From Clostridia bacterium (lineage in GTDB: Bacteria > Bacillota > Clostridia > Oscillospirales > CAG-272), in NCBI GenBank assembly GCA_017463865.1, contig JAFTOI010000037.1:1-43179 (forward strand): a stretch of DNA of 43,179 nucleotides. Reading direction: 5' to 3'. A model generated the notes under the pieces. The model worked only from the letters and a program-made list of their open reading frames with translations, had not been told where the DNA came from and made no database searches. Below are positions 35,960 to 43,179 of this stretch, piece after piece (position 1 is the stretch's first letter; each line of letters begins with the position of its first letter). The position numbers and the translations under genes were made by a program.

Positions 35960-36727
35960 TTAAATCCTCAGCACTAACTCCTTCGCCACGTCCAGGTATT
36001 CCTGCGCACCTTTGGAGTGTTTGTCGTGGTAGAAGACGGGCATGCCAAAGCCGGGAGCTTCGGTCAAGCGGACGTTGCGGGAGATGGTCGTTTTGAACAG
36101 CTTGTCGCCGTAGTGCTTCTTCAGCTCGCTCATGACCTGCAGGGAGAGAACCAGGCGGCCGTTGTACATCGTCACAAGGATGCCGGCTACCATCAGGTTC
36201 TCGTTGCAGAGCTTCTTGATTCGGCTAATGGTCACCATCAGCTGGGAGAGCCCCTCCAGCGCGTAAAACTCGCACTGCATCGGGATGATGACCCCGTCTG
36301 CGGCCGTCAGACCATTCATGGTCAGCATGCCCAGCGACGGCGGACAGTCGAGGATGATGTAGTCGTACTCGTTCCCCTCGCGGAGCGGCTTCAGCGCGTC
36401 GCGGAGCTTGTACTCGGCGCGCTCGCCCGAGTAAAGCTCGAACTCGGCGCCGGCCAGGGCGATGTTGGTCGGGATGACCGACAGGTTGGCAAACTGCGTC
36501 GCGACCACGGCGTCCTTCGCCTCGGCCTGCCCGAGGATCACCTCGTTGGTCGAGCAGCGCAGCGCCTTTTTGGATACGCCGACGCCGCTGGTGGTGTTGC
36601 CCTGCGGGTCGAGATCGACCAGCAGCACTCGCTTGCCAAGCTGTCCGAGCGACGCCGCGACGTTGACGGCCGATGTTGTCTTGCCAACACCGCCCTTCTG
36701 GTTCGCAAACGCGATGATCTTCCCCAT
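35960..36727 (-). CDS. parA: Chromosome-partitioning ATPase ParA (Soj)
   Basis: A 255-residue P-loop ATPase. It has the deviant Walker A KGGVGKTT (11-18) with the signature Lys, DLDPQGN (38-44) and YIILDCPPSLG (Walker B). The length fits chromosomal Soj without an N-terminal DNA-binding extension. ATP-bound dimers bind DNA and drive ParB-parS segregation and, in Bacillus, regulate DnaA. AAAGGAGAC lies 6 nt before the ATG. It has its own promoter at 36762-36790. A perfect parS site lies about 30 bp upstream of the -35, so ParB spreading could repress it (inference). Confidence 0.96.
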   Translation of the reverse strand: MGKIIAFANQKGGVGKTTSAVNVAASLGQLGKRVLLVDLDPQGNTTSGVGVSKKALRCSTNEVILGQAEAKDAVVATQFANLSVIPTNIALAGAEFELYSGERAEYKLRDALKPLREGNEYDYIILDCPPSLGMLTMNGLTAADGVIIPMQCEFYALEGLSQLMVTISRIKKLCNENLMVAGILVTMYNGRLVLSLQVMSELKKHYGDKLFKTTISRNVRLTEAPGFGMPVFYHDKHSKGAQEYLDVAKELVLRI

Positions 36728-36761
36728 GTCGTGTCTCCTTTGTAGATGGTTTTACCTCTAT

Positions 36762-36790
36762 ATTATAGCACAAAGCGGGGACGATTGCAA
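36762..36790 (-). promoter_or_regulatory. parA promoter
   Basis: On the minus strand: TTGCAA (36785-36790), 17-nt spacer ending TTTGTGC, TATAAT (36762-36767). Confidence 0.78.
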
Positions 36791-36821
36791 CGGCTGGGGC
36801 GAAATTTACAGATAATTCTCA

Positions 36822-36837
36822 TGTTTCACGTGAAACA
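36822..36837. promoter_or_regulatory. parS: parS site 1 (perfect)
   Basis: TGTTTCACGTGAAACA, the full 16-bp palindromic consensus bound by ParB. It lies between the parA promoter and a B module. Confidence 0.95.
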
Positions 36838-36960
36838 GGGGCTTTTCGCGCTTTCGCGCGAGTGGAGGGGGAGGAGGGACCATCTCAGACGCCGAAGTTC
36901 CCTCCTCCCCCTCTTTTCGCCTGTCGGCGAAAATTCACCCCTACCACCTCCTTGGCTGGC
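36838..36960 (+). repeat. B module between parS sites
   Basis: CGCTTTCGCGCGAG, then arms GAGGGGGAGGAGGGA and TCCCTCCTCCCCCTC, complementary over 15 bp, around the core CCATCTCAGACGCCGAAGT (about 36880-36898). The end is CCTCCTTGGCTGGC. A CCCGAAACA/TGTTTCGGGG hairpin with T4 (about 36984-37008) follows. Confidence 0.87.
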
Positions 36961-37025
36961 GCGCTGTCCGATAGTAAATAAGCCCCGAAACAAATGTTTC
37001 GGGGCATTTTCATCATTCGTGCAAA

Positions 37026-37122
37026 CTTCGGCGTAGCCAAGGATGAAGGGGGGTGTCGGGGGGAGAAAACTTCGGCGTATGAGATGGTTTCTCCCCCCGA
37101 CTCGCGCGGGAGCGCGAAAAGA
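37026..37122 (-). repeat. B module, inverted relative to the previous one
   Basis: AGCCAAGGATG, then arms GTCGGGGGGAGAAA and TTTCTCCCCCCGAC around AACTTCGGCGTATGAGATGG (about 37067-37086), then CGCGCGGGAGCGCG and AAAAGATAA. With the copy at 36838-36960 it makes a second head-to-head B pair. Confidence 0.87.
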
Positions 37123-37125
37123 TAA

Positions 37126-37141
37126 TGTTCCACGTGAAACA
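37126..37141. promoter_or_regulatory. parS: parS site 2
   Basis: TGTTCCACGTGAAACA: one base from the perfect palindrome, at the position that varies among natural parS sites. It ends exactly next to the noc stop codon. Confidence 0.9.
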
Positions 37142-37918
37142 TTACACCGCGCTCCCGATGGTTTCACGTGAAACACGAATCACCACTGTCACGCCGTCGT
37201 CGCTCTCTTCCCGATCAATCGTCGCCGCGATGCCGGCTTCGTGCAGAAAGGCCAGTGCGCGGTCGATCGAGTTGTAGAAGATCCCAATATCCCGGATCGC
37301 GCCCCGCCCGGCCGGGCGGCGCACCGGCCGCCGCATCTGCTCAATCAGCGCTTCGGTCGCCGCCACCGTCAGCCCGTTCTGCTCGATCTGCGCGATTACC
37401 TCCCCTCGCCGCTCGGCGGGGAGGGCGAGCAGCGCCCGCGCGTGGCGTTCGCTCAGCTCCAGCCGCTCGATTACGGCACGCTCGTCCGGGGTCAGCTTCA
37501 GCAGCCGCAGCTTGTTTGCCACCGTCGACTGCGATACCCCCAGCCGCGACGCCGCCTCCTGCTGCGTCCACCCTCTCCGCGCAATAATCTCGGCCAGCCG
37601 CTCGGCCTGATCGAACATCGTCCCCTCCAGCCGAACCGGCGCGTCATCGGCCGATTCGAGTACGCAGGGCAGACTGCTCAGCCCGCAGGCCCGCGCCGCT
37701 GCCAGCCGCCGTGCGCCGTCAATCACCATAAAGTGCCCTTCCCCGCCGTCGGCTCGTACCACCAGCGGGTGTGTCACCCCGTATCGCGTTACTGCGTCGC
37801 ACAGCCGCCGCTGGTAGTTGTCGCTCGGCACCCGCCGCCCGACCAGCGACGCCGCGTCAAGCTGCATTACCGCCCGCGTGTCCTCCACCGGCGCCCGCCG
37901 GCCTGCCTTATTCCCCAT
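37142..37918 (-). CDS. noc: Noc-like ParB-family nucleoid-occlusion/partition protein
   Basis: A 258-residue ParB/Spo0J-family protein at the noc position (rsmG-noc-parA-parB). It has an N-terminal ParB-like domain, the helix-turn-helix TQQEAASRLGVSQSTVANKLRLL and a C-terminal dimer region. The CTP-binding box, normally GERRxRA, reads GARRLAA (68-74), while the true parB here keeps GERRWRA. The start at 37918 is preferred over the ATG two codons earlier because GGAGG is 8 nt away rather than 2. In Bacillus, Noc binds its own sites and blocks division over the nucleoid. I saw no Noc-box (ATTTCCCGGGAAAT) in the window. It could equally be a second ParB. Confidence 0.8.
   Translation of the reverse strand: MGNKAGRRAPVEDTRAVMQLDAASLVGRRVPSDNYQRRLCDAVTRYGVTHPLVVRADGGEGHFMVIDGARRLAAARACGLSSLPCVLESADDAPVRLEGTMFDQAERLAEIIARRGWTQQEAASRLGVSQSTVANKLRLLKLTPDERAVIERLELSERHARALLALPAERRGEVIAQIEQNGLTVAATEALIEQMRRPVRRPAGRGAIRDIGIFYNSIDRALAFLHEAGIAATIDREESDDGVTVVIRVSRETIGSAV
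37160..37175. promoter_or_regulatory. parS: parS site 3, inside the 3' end of noc
   Basis: GGTTTCACGTGAAACA: one base from consensus, with the inner 14 bp (GTTTCACGTGAAAC) perfect. It lies within the coding sequence for the last residues of the noc-like protein (near VSRETIGSAV). Confidence 0.88.
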
Positions 37919-37949
37919 GGTCATTTCCTCCGTTCGTTGTGATGAGGAT

Positions 37950-37980
37950 AGTATAGCACGTCCAGTGTGCCGAAAGCGTC
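37950..37980 (-). promoter_or_regulatory. Possible extended -10 promoter of noc
   Basis: On the minus strand: TGCTATACT (extended -10; TATACT at 37950-37955) about 30 nt before the noc start. No good -35 is seen. Confidence 0.45.
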
Positions 37981-38119
37981 GCAATGGGGTGGTGGATTAT
38001 AGCGGTTCGTGGCACGGCGCGGGCAATTTTGCGGGCAAATCGCGAGGGAGGGCGGCAAATTGCTTGCTTTGGGTAAATTTGCGGTAAAAAAAGAGACGCC
38101 CGGGCGGCGTCTCTTTGAC

Positions 38120-38851
38120 TCAAAGCGGTTTTTTCTTCATCTGCGCAAAATCGCGCGGATAAAGCGGCGGCGTGGGGTTCAGCTTGCGGACCGAGATCAC
38201 CACGCGCGTCAGCGGCTCGGGCTCGTTCGGCGAGGTGAGGATGCGCTCCTCGAGGGTGACGTCGCCGCCGCCGAGAGTGCGGATCGCTTTCGATGCCGTC
38301 ACCAGCTCCGCCTCGGCCTCGCGCGATTTCATCGCGAGGAAGAGGCCGCCGACCTTGACGTAGGGCAGGCAAAGCTCGCTCAAAATGGGCATCGCGGCGA
38401 CGGCGCGGGCTGTGGCGACGTCAAATTTGCCCCGCATGGCAGGATCCTTCGCGCCAGCCTCGGCGCGGAGTGTGAGGGCGGTGAAGTTGTCGATCCCCAG
38501 CAGCTCGGCCGTCTCCTGCATGTAGCGGACGCGCTTGCCGGTGCCGTCGATGGCGGTGACGCGCAGGTCGGGTCGGGCGATGGCCAGCGGCAGCGCCGGA
38601 AAGCCGGCGCCCGAGCCGATGTCGGCGACCGACGCACCCGCCGGGATAAGGTCGGCGAGGACAAGCGAGTCGGCGTAGTGGCGGAGGATGACGGCCTCCG
38701 GCTCGGTAATCGCGGTGAGGTTAAGGTGCTCGTTGACGGCGAGCATGCGCTCGGTGAGGGCGAAGAGGGCTTCGCCGCAGGCGGTGTATTTGGCGAGGTT
38801 GTTTTGTGCGAAGATTTCGCTCAGGAGAGCGAGAAAGTCTTGTTTTATCAT
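38120..38851 (-). CDS. rsmG: 16S rRNA (guanine527-N7)-methyltransferase RsmG
   Basis: A 243-residue SAM-dependent methyltransferase. HLNLTAITEPEAVILRHYADSL (42-63) is the RsmG signature, DIGSGAGFPALPLA (77-90) is motif I for SAM, and FDVATARAVAAM follows. It methylates G527 of 16S rRNA, and its loss gives low-level streptomycin resistance in many bacteria. The start at 38851 is set by AGGAG 7-8 nt upstream; the longer open frame is repeat DNA. It sits between mnmG and noc, in the standard order. Confidence 0.95.
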   Translation of the reverse strand: MIKQDFLALLSEIFAQNNLAKYTACGEALFALTERMLAVNEHLNLTAITEPEAVILRHYADSLVLADLIPAGASVADIGSGAGFPALPLAIARPDLRVTAIDGTGKRVRYMQETAELLGIDNFTALTLRAEAGAKDPAMRGKFDVATARAVAAMPILSELCLPYVKVGGLFLAMKSREAEAELVTASKAIRTLGGGDVTLEERILTSPNEPEPLTRVVISVRKLNPTPPLYPRDFAQMKKKPL

Positions 38852-38874
38852 GATATACTCCTGATTTAACGTAA

Positions 38875-38970
38875 TCGGTGGGCTTTTCGCGCTCCCGCGC
38901 GAGTCGGAGGGGGTGACCATCTCAGACGCCGAAGTTCTCCCCCTCCGACACCACCCCCAACCCTTGGCTA
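38875..38970 (+). repeat. B module upstream of rsmG
   Basis: CGCTCCCGCGCGAG, then arms GTCGGAGGGGG and CCCCCTCCGAC around the core ACCATCTCAGACGCCGAAGT (about 38917-38936). A CCCCTCCGGGGGG hairpin (about 38984-38997) follows. Confidence 0.87.
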
Positions 38971-39044
38971 ACGGTTTCGCTACCCCCTCCGGGGGGTAGC
39001 TCCCCCTCAAGAAAAAATTTGCACCGCACAAACGCCAATACAAA

Positions 39045-39126
39045 TTTGTGAAAGCTTTTGAAAGGTTCTTAGGGGACTTTTCTCGAAAAGTCCCCTAAGC
39101 GGGGTTTTGGGCGGCGCCCCAAGGTC
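39045..39126 (-). repeat. Short A module after mnmG
   Basis: Perfect 14-bp hairpin CTTAGGGGACTTTT (39068-39081) / AAAAGTCCCCTAAG (39086-39099), preceded by AAGCTTTTGAAAGGTT and followed by CGGGGTTTTGGGCGGCGCCCCAAGGTCTT, which abuts the mnmG stop. Confidence 0.87.
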
Positions 39127-41007
39127 TTATTTGATCCCCAAATAAATCATCAGCACCCCAATGTCGGCCGGGCTGACGCCGCTGATGCGGGTGGCCTGTC
39201 CCAGGGTGAGGGGGCGGAGGCGGGTGAGCTTCTGCGCGGCTTCGATGCGGAGGCCGGAGATGGCGGTGTAGTCGAGATCGGCGGGCAGGCGGTATTCCTC
39301 CCGCTTCTCGATCCGCTTGACCTCGGCCAGCTGGCGCTTGATGTAGCCGGCGTATTTGATGTTGACCTCGACGCTGGTCACGACGGCGCGCGGCAACGCC
39401 TGGCGTGCCGGGTCGAGGGGGGCGAGAGCCGCATAGTCGATACCCGGGCGGCGGAGCAGGTCGGCGAGCGAGATGCCGGTCGTGAGCGCGGGCTGGCCGA
39501 GAGTCTCGAGGATGGCGTTGTTCGATTCGTTCGGCGAGAGGTGGGTCGACTCAAGCCGGGCGCACTCGGCGGTGATCTGCGCCTGCTTGGCCTCGTAGGC
39601 TGCCCAGCGCGCGTCGGAAATGAGGCCGACTTCCCGCCCGATGGGCGTCAGGCGCGCGTCGGCGTTATCCTGCCGCAGCAGCAGGCGGTACTCCGACCGG
39701 GACGTCATCATGCGGTAGGGCTCGTTCGTCCCCTTCACCACCAGATCGTCGATCAGCGTCCCGATGTAGGAGGACGCGCGGGGGAGGATCATCGGTTCCC
39801 TGCCCTGCAGGCGAAGCGCGGCATTGATACCGGCCACCAGCCCCTGCGCGGCGGCCTCCTCGTAGCCCGACGTGCCGTTGAACTGCCCTGCCCCGTACAG
39901 CCCGCCGACCGTGCGAAAGGCGAGATCAGCCGTCAACTGCGTCGGGTCGGCGCAGTCGTACTCGATGGCGTAGGCGTAGCGCATGATCTCGGCCTCCCCG
40001 AAACCATCCAGCGAGCGCAGCATCGCATGCTGCACATCGGGCGGGAGCGAGGTCGAGAAGCCCTGAATGTACAGCTCGTCGGTGTCGGCCCCCATCGGCT
40101 CGACGAAGAGCTGGTGACGCGGCTTGTCGGCGAAGCGCACCAGCTTGTCCTCGATGGACGGGCAGTAGCGCGGCCCGGTGCCGTGGATCTGCCCCGAGTA
40201 CATGGCCGAGCGGCCGATGTTCTCGCGGATGACGCAGTGGGTCTCGGCGTTGGTGTAGACGATGTGGCAGGGCAGCTGGCCGAGGTCGTCGAAGGCGTCC
40301 TCGGGCGTGTCGGCGCTGTAGGGCGTCGGGCACTCCTCGCCGGGCTGCAGCTCGAGCACCGACAGATCGACCGACTGCCGCTTGACCCGCGCCGGTGTGC
40401 CGGTCTTGAAGCGCATCAGCGTAATGCCCAGCGCCCGGAGCGAGTCGGACAGCCCCTGCGCGGGCAGCAGCCCGTCGGGGCCGGCGGCGTAATTGCGGTC
40501 GCCGACAAACACCCGCCCGTCAAGGTAGGTGCCGGTCGCGATAATGACCGTCTCGCAGGCCAAGCGCTCGCCGATGCGGGTCACGACCCCACACACGCGG
40601 GGACGTCCGTCGCCGCCCGGCTCGGTCAGGAGCTCGACGACCTCACCCTGCACCAGCCGCAGGCCCGGCGTCCGCTCGAGCGTGCGCTTCATCAGAGCGG
40701 CGTATTTGCGGCGGTCGGCCTGGATGCGCTTGGACTGCACCGCCGCGCCCTTGCCGAGGTTGAGGGTGCGGGACTGAAGCGTCACTGCGTCAGCCGCCCG
40801 CCCCATTTCGCCGCCGAGGGCATCGATCTCGTAGACGAGGTGCCCCTTGCCCGTGCCGCCAATCGAGGGGTTGCAGGGCATGTTCGCGACGGCGTCGAGG
40901 GAAAGCGTGAAGAGGACGGTGTCACAGCCGAGACGCGCCGCAGCCAGCGCCGCCTCGACGCCCGCGTGCCCCGCGCCAATGACGATGATTTGGGTGGAAA
41001 GGTTCAT
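39127..41007 (-). CDS. mnmG: tRNA uridine-5-carboxymethylaminomethyl modification enzyme MnmG (GidA)
   Basis: A 626-residue FAD protein. GAGHAGVEAA (11-20) is the FAD dinucleotide motif; MPCNPSIGGTGKGHLVYEIDALGGEM and YCPSIEDKLVRF are MnmG signatures. The C-terminal helical domain includes the YAGYIKRQ and ISGLRIEAAQKL segments. With MnmE it installs the cmnm5U34 wobble modification. mnmE itself is not in the window. AAAGGACAACAATAATG gives an SD about 9 nt from the start. An A repeat follows the stop immediately. Confidence 0.96.
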   Translation of the reverse strand: MNLSTQIIVIGAGHAGVEAALAAARLGCDTVLFTLSLDAVANMPCNPSIGGTGKGHLVYEIDALGGEMGRAADAVTLQSRTLNLGKGAAVQSKRIQADRRKYAALMKRTLERTPGLRLVQGEVVELLTEPGGDGRPRVCGVVTRIGERLACETVIIATGTYLDGRVFVGDRNYAAGPDGLLPAQGLSDSLRALGITLMRFKTGTPARVKRQSVDLSVLELQPGEECPTPYSADTPEDAFDDLGQLPCHIVYTNAETHCVIRENIGRSAMYSGQIHGTGPRYCPSIEDKLVRFADKPRHQLFVEPMGADTDELYIQGFSTSLPPDVQHAMLRSLDGFGEAEIMRYAYAIEYDCADPTQLTADLAFRTVGGLYGAGQFNGTSGYEEAAAQGLVAGINAALRLQGREPMILPRASSYIGTLIDDLVVKGTNEPYRMMTSRSEYRLLLRQDNADARLTPIGREVGLISDARWAAYEAKQAQITAECARLESTHLSPNESNNAILETLGQPALTTGISLADLLRRPGIDYAALAPLDPARQALPRAVVTSVEVNIKYAGYIKRQLAEVKRIEKREEYRLPADLDYTAISGLRIEAAQKLTRLRPLTLGQATRISGVSPADIGVLMIYLGIK

Positions 41008-41084
41008 TATTGTTGTCCTTTGTGGAATACGATTTGAAATAAAAGTTTATCTATAAACTAATCAAAACAGCAGAATTGTTTCGT

Positions 41085-41355
41085 TACGGAGGGGCGGGGA
41101 CCATCTTAAACAGGCCGCCCGCTTTGGCTTTGCCAAAGCACGTCGGCTGCCAATTGATGCGCAGATGGGAGCTGTGTGCTTCGCCACCCTAAGCCAAATT
41201 AGCAGGAAGTGTTGTTAGATATTTGCCTGAAAGCTTTTGAAGGTTCTTAGGGGACTTCCGAGCTTGCCAAAGGCAATCTCCCTGGGAACTGCCCTTTGGG
41301 CAGTTCGGTTCTCGAAAAGTCCCCTAAGTGGGGTTTGGGGCAAAGCCCAAAGGTC
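41085..41355 (-). repeat. B remnant, C module and reverse A module
   Basis: B remnant: GGGGACCATCTTAAAC only. C: CTTTGGCTTTGCCAAAG palindrome, GGCTGCCAATTGATGCGCAG and AGCAGGAAGTGTTGTT. A: 12-bp outer arms CTTAGGGGACTT (41246-41257) and AAGTCCCCTAAG (41317-41328) with the inner hairpins. It ends at the rarA stop (AAGGTCTTCA). There is no gene in this 349-bp gap. Confidence 0.85.
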
Positions 41356-41356
41356 T

Positions 41357-42586
41357 TCACTCCCCCTTGATCTTCTCCCAATAAGCCTTCGCCGCTTGCT
41401 CCTGCTTGTTTTCGCCCCATTCGTAGTAGTGGGCACCGGCGAGATCGAGGGGGAGGTACTGCTGTTTGACGTAGTGGTTGGGGAAGTCGTGCGGGTACTT
41501 GTAGCCCTTGAAGAGGGGGGAGGCCAGGTGCTCGGGGACGGTGAGCCCCTTCCCTGCTTCGACGTCGGCCATTGCGGCGATGACGGCGTTGTGCGCGGCG
41601 TTCGACTTGGGCGCGGTGGCCAGCAGGATTGTTGCGTTGGCCAGCGGAAGCTTGGCTTCGGGCATGCCGATCTCGCGGGCGGCGGCGCAGCAGGATTGTG
41701 TCACCACCGCGGCCAGCGGGTAGGCGAGGCCGATGTCCTCCGACGCGATGACCTGCAGGCGGCGGCAGACCGACAGCAGCTCGCCCAGCGAGAGCAGCTT
41801 CGCCAGATAGAACACCGCCGCGTCGGGGTCGGAGCCCCGGATCGACTTCTGCAGGCAGGAGAGCAGGTCGTAGTGCGTGTCGTCGTCAAAGTTGCCGATG
41901 CCGGTCGCCGAGAAGGTCTCGAGCGCCTCGGGCGTGATGACGCCGTCCTCGCCGGCGGCGTAGAAGCCGTTCTCGAGGAGGCCGAGCGCCCGGCGCACGT
42001 CGCCCCCGGCGGCGCGCCCGATGAAGGCCGCCGATTCGTCGGGGAGGGTACGCTGCTCGTCCGGCGCGCCCTCGTTTAGGATGCCCAGCGCGCGGTGAAG
42101 CGCGGGCGCAAGCTCCTCCCCCCGCACTGGCTTGAACTCGAAGAGCGAGCAGCGCGAGATGAGGGCGTTGTAGAGGCAGAAGTGGGGGTTCTCGGTGGTC
42201 GACGCGATCAGCGTGATGCGGCCGTCCTCAATGTACTCGAGCAGCGACTGCTGCTGCTTGCGGTTGAAGTACTGGATCTCGTCCAGATACAGCAGCACGC
42301 CGCCCGAGCCGAAGAGCCCCTGCGTCTCGGCGGCGGCCGCTTTGATGTCGGCCAGGCTCGCCGTGGTGGCGTTGAGCCGGATCAGCCGCTTGTCCGACGA
42401 CGCGGCGATGATCGACGCGGCCGTCGTCTTGCCGACGCCGGGCGGCCCGAAGAAGATCATGTTCGGGATCCGCCCCGCCGCGACCATCCGCCGCAGCACG
42501 CCGCGCTCGCCGAACAGGTGCGCCTGCCCGACCATTTCGTCCAGCGACCGCGGCCTGACGCGGTCGGCAAGAGGTTGTGTTTGCAT
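41357..42586 (-). CDS. rarA: Replication-associated recombination protein A (RarA/MgsA), AAA+ ATPase
   Basis: A 409-residue AAA+ clamp-loader-like ATPase. DRVRPRSLDEMVGQ (8-21) is the family opening, GPPGVGKT (47-54) is Walker A and LLYLDEIQYF (98-107) carries Walker B. IASTTENPHFCLYNALISRC and the C-terminal KGYKYPHDFPNHYVKQQYLP are RarA signatures. It acts at stalled forks with SSB and polymerase III. The start at 42586 is set by GGAGG 6 nt upstream. It faces the same way as mnmG; a repeat block separates them. Confidence 0.93.
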   Translation of the reverse strand: MQTQPLADRVRPRSLDEMVGQAHLFGERGVLRRMVAAGRIPNMIFFGPPGVGKTTAASIIAASSDKRLIRLNATTASLADIKAAAAETQGLFGSGGVLLYLDEIQYFNRKQQQSLLEYIEDGRITLIASTTENPHFCLYNALISRCSLFEFKPVRGEELAPALHRALGILNEGAPDEQRTLPDESAAFIGRAAGGDVRRALGLLENGFYAAGEDGVITPEALETFSATGIGNFDDDTHYDLLSCLQKSIRGSDPDAAVFYLAKLLSLGELLSVCRRLQVIASEDIGLAYPLAAVVTQSCCAAAREIGMPEAKLPLANATILLATAPKSNAAHNAVIAAMADVEAGKGLTVPEHLASPLFKGYKYPHDFPNHYVKQQYLPLDLAGAHYYEWGENKQEQAAKAYWEKIKGE

Positions 42587-42604
42587 GTGTACCTCCGTGG
42601 GGCG

Positions 42605-42905
42605 CGAGTGAGGGGGACTTTGTCCCCCTGACCCCCTACCAGGGCTGCCCTTTGAGAAGGGCACCCTGGACCCCGCCTAAACTTTCTAACAAATTTGATT
42701 TATGGGTTGCGGACAGGCCGCACATACGCATCAGCGGTAGCCGACTTCGCGCTTTGGCGAAGCCAAAGCTGGCGACATCGGTCAGCGCTTGAAGTTACAT
42801 TGACGCAGGAACTTCGGCGTTAGCCAAGGAGGGTGGGGGCGTCGGGGGCGGGAAACTTCGGCGTTTGAGATGGTTCCTGCCCCCGACTCGCCCGGGAGGG
42901 CGAAA
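42605..42905 (+). repeat. A-like variant, C module and B module
   Basis: A-like: GGGGGAC/GTCCCCC hairpin (about 42612-42627) and CAGGGCTGCCCTTTGAGAAGGGCACCCTG. C: ATACGCATCAGCGGTAGCCG, palindrome CTTTGGCGAAGCCAAAG and GGTCAGCGC. B: AGCCAAGGAGG, arms GTCGGGGGC and GCCCCCGAC around AACTTCGGCGTTTGAGATGG (about 42854-42873), then CGCCCGGGAGGGCG. There is no gene in this 322-bp gap. Confidence 0.8.
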
Positions 42906-42908
42906 AGA

Positions 42909-43179
42909 TCAGATCAAGCCTGCCGCATATGCGGAAAAAACCGCCCCGCCAAGCAAAATGCGGTATATACCAAACGCGGCAAAGCCGCGCCGCCGCACGA
43001 AATCCATCAAAAACCGGATCGCCGCCCGCGACACCGCATAGGCGGCCACCGCCGCGACGGCGAGCATCACCCACTCGCCGGCGGTCGTGGCGACCTCGCC
43101 CCGCGCCAGCGCGAGCCCCAGCTTCGCGCCCTTCAGCCCCGCCGCGGCCAGCATCGGCGGCATCGCCAGCAGAAACGAA
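42909..43179 (-). CDS. uppP: Undecaprenyl-diphosphatase UppP (BacA), C-terminal part
   Basis: About 89 codons at the C-terminus are present; the rest lies beyond the window edge. The reading SFLLAMPPMLAAAGLKG, a helix AVAAVAAYAVSRAAIRFLMDFVRR and FAAFGIYRILLGG match the last three helices of UppP, including the FxxYRIxLG end motif. The enzyme dephosphorylates undecaprenyl pyrophosphate to recycle the peptidoglycan carrier lipid, and extra copies confer bacitracin resistance. The catalytic motifs lie upstream and cannot be checked. Confidence 0.85.
   Translation of the reverse strand, partial: SFLLAMPPMLAAAGLKGAKLGLALARGEVATTAGEWVMLAVAAVAAYAVSRAAIRFLMDFVRRRGFAAFGIYRILLGGAVFSAYAAGLI

Noticed and set aside
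36822-37175. Palindromes as Noc-binding sites
   Set aside because: They match the parS consensus GTTTCACGTGAAAC, not the Noc consensus ATTTCCCGGGAAAT.
36826-37176. Small open frames in the parA-noc gap
   Set aside because: They are translations of B modules and parS sites; similar peptides recur wherever the repeat occurs.

Overview
The window looks like a chromosomal replication-origin neighbourhood from a GC-rich Clostridia-type Bacillota, most plausibly an uncultured gut Oscillospirales-like bacterium. This is inferred from the dnaA-dnaN-recF-remB-gyrB-gyrA order, the mnmG-rsmG-noc-parA-parB order, Firmicutes-type ribosome binding sites, lipoprotein-type solute-binding proteins and strongly GC-biased codon use. 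I saw no rRNA, tRNA or CRISPR array.

Layout. (1) 1-7.4 kb: the edge of an IS5-type insertion sequence, then a plus-strand accessory group: SGNH hydrolase, ADP-ribosylglycohydrolase-family protein, PHP phosphoesterase, MFS transporter and a GH39-like glycosidase. (2) 7.5-15.6 kb: a Re-citrate-synthase-like HMGL enzyme, an orphan solute-binding lipoprotein, a divergent GpsA-like dehydrogenase, then a minus-strand stretch with a DUF6809 protein, a PBECR4-type nuclease-like protein behind a structured RNA and terminator, a metallo-beta-lactamase-fold hydrolase and an alkaline-phosphatase-superfamily protein. (3) 15.9-32.4 kb, plus strand: dnaA, a DnaA-box cluster (probable oriC, about 17.7-18.06 kb), dnaN, recF, remB, gyrB, a PfkB-family sugar kinase, gyrA, a small lipoprotein, recA-recX, rimO, pgsA. 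(4) 32.8-43.2 kb, minus strand: a MORN-repeat membrane protein, an unknown two-TM protein, parB, parA, a noc-like gene, rsmG, mnmG, rarA and the 3' end of uppP. Three parS sites lie between parA and the end of noc.

The segregation block faces the dnaA block head to head, whereas in the textbook Firmicutes layout the two diverge from the origin. The rpmH-rnpA-yidC-jag-mnmE genes are not next to dnaA. A rearrangement is likely.

Two things stand out. The first is the promoter - structured RNA (with a possible pseudoknot) - terminator - PBECR4 gene at 12.85-13.66 kb, which has the architecture of a type III toxin-antitoxin locus. The second is that nearly every intergenic gap is filled by mosaic repeats of three module types (called A, B and C here). 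In A and B the stem sequence differs from copy to copy while both arms change together, so a hairpin is preserved. Most promoters share a -35 of TTGCAA, or a one-base variant, 17 nt from TATAAT.
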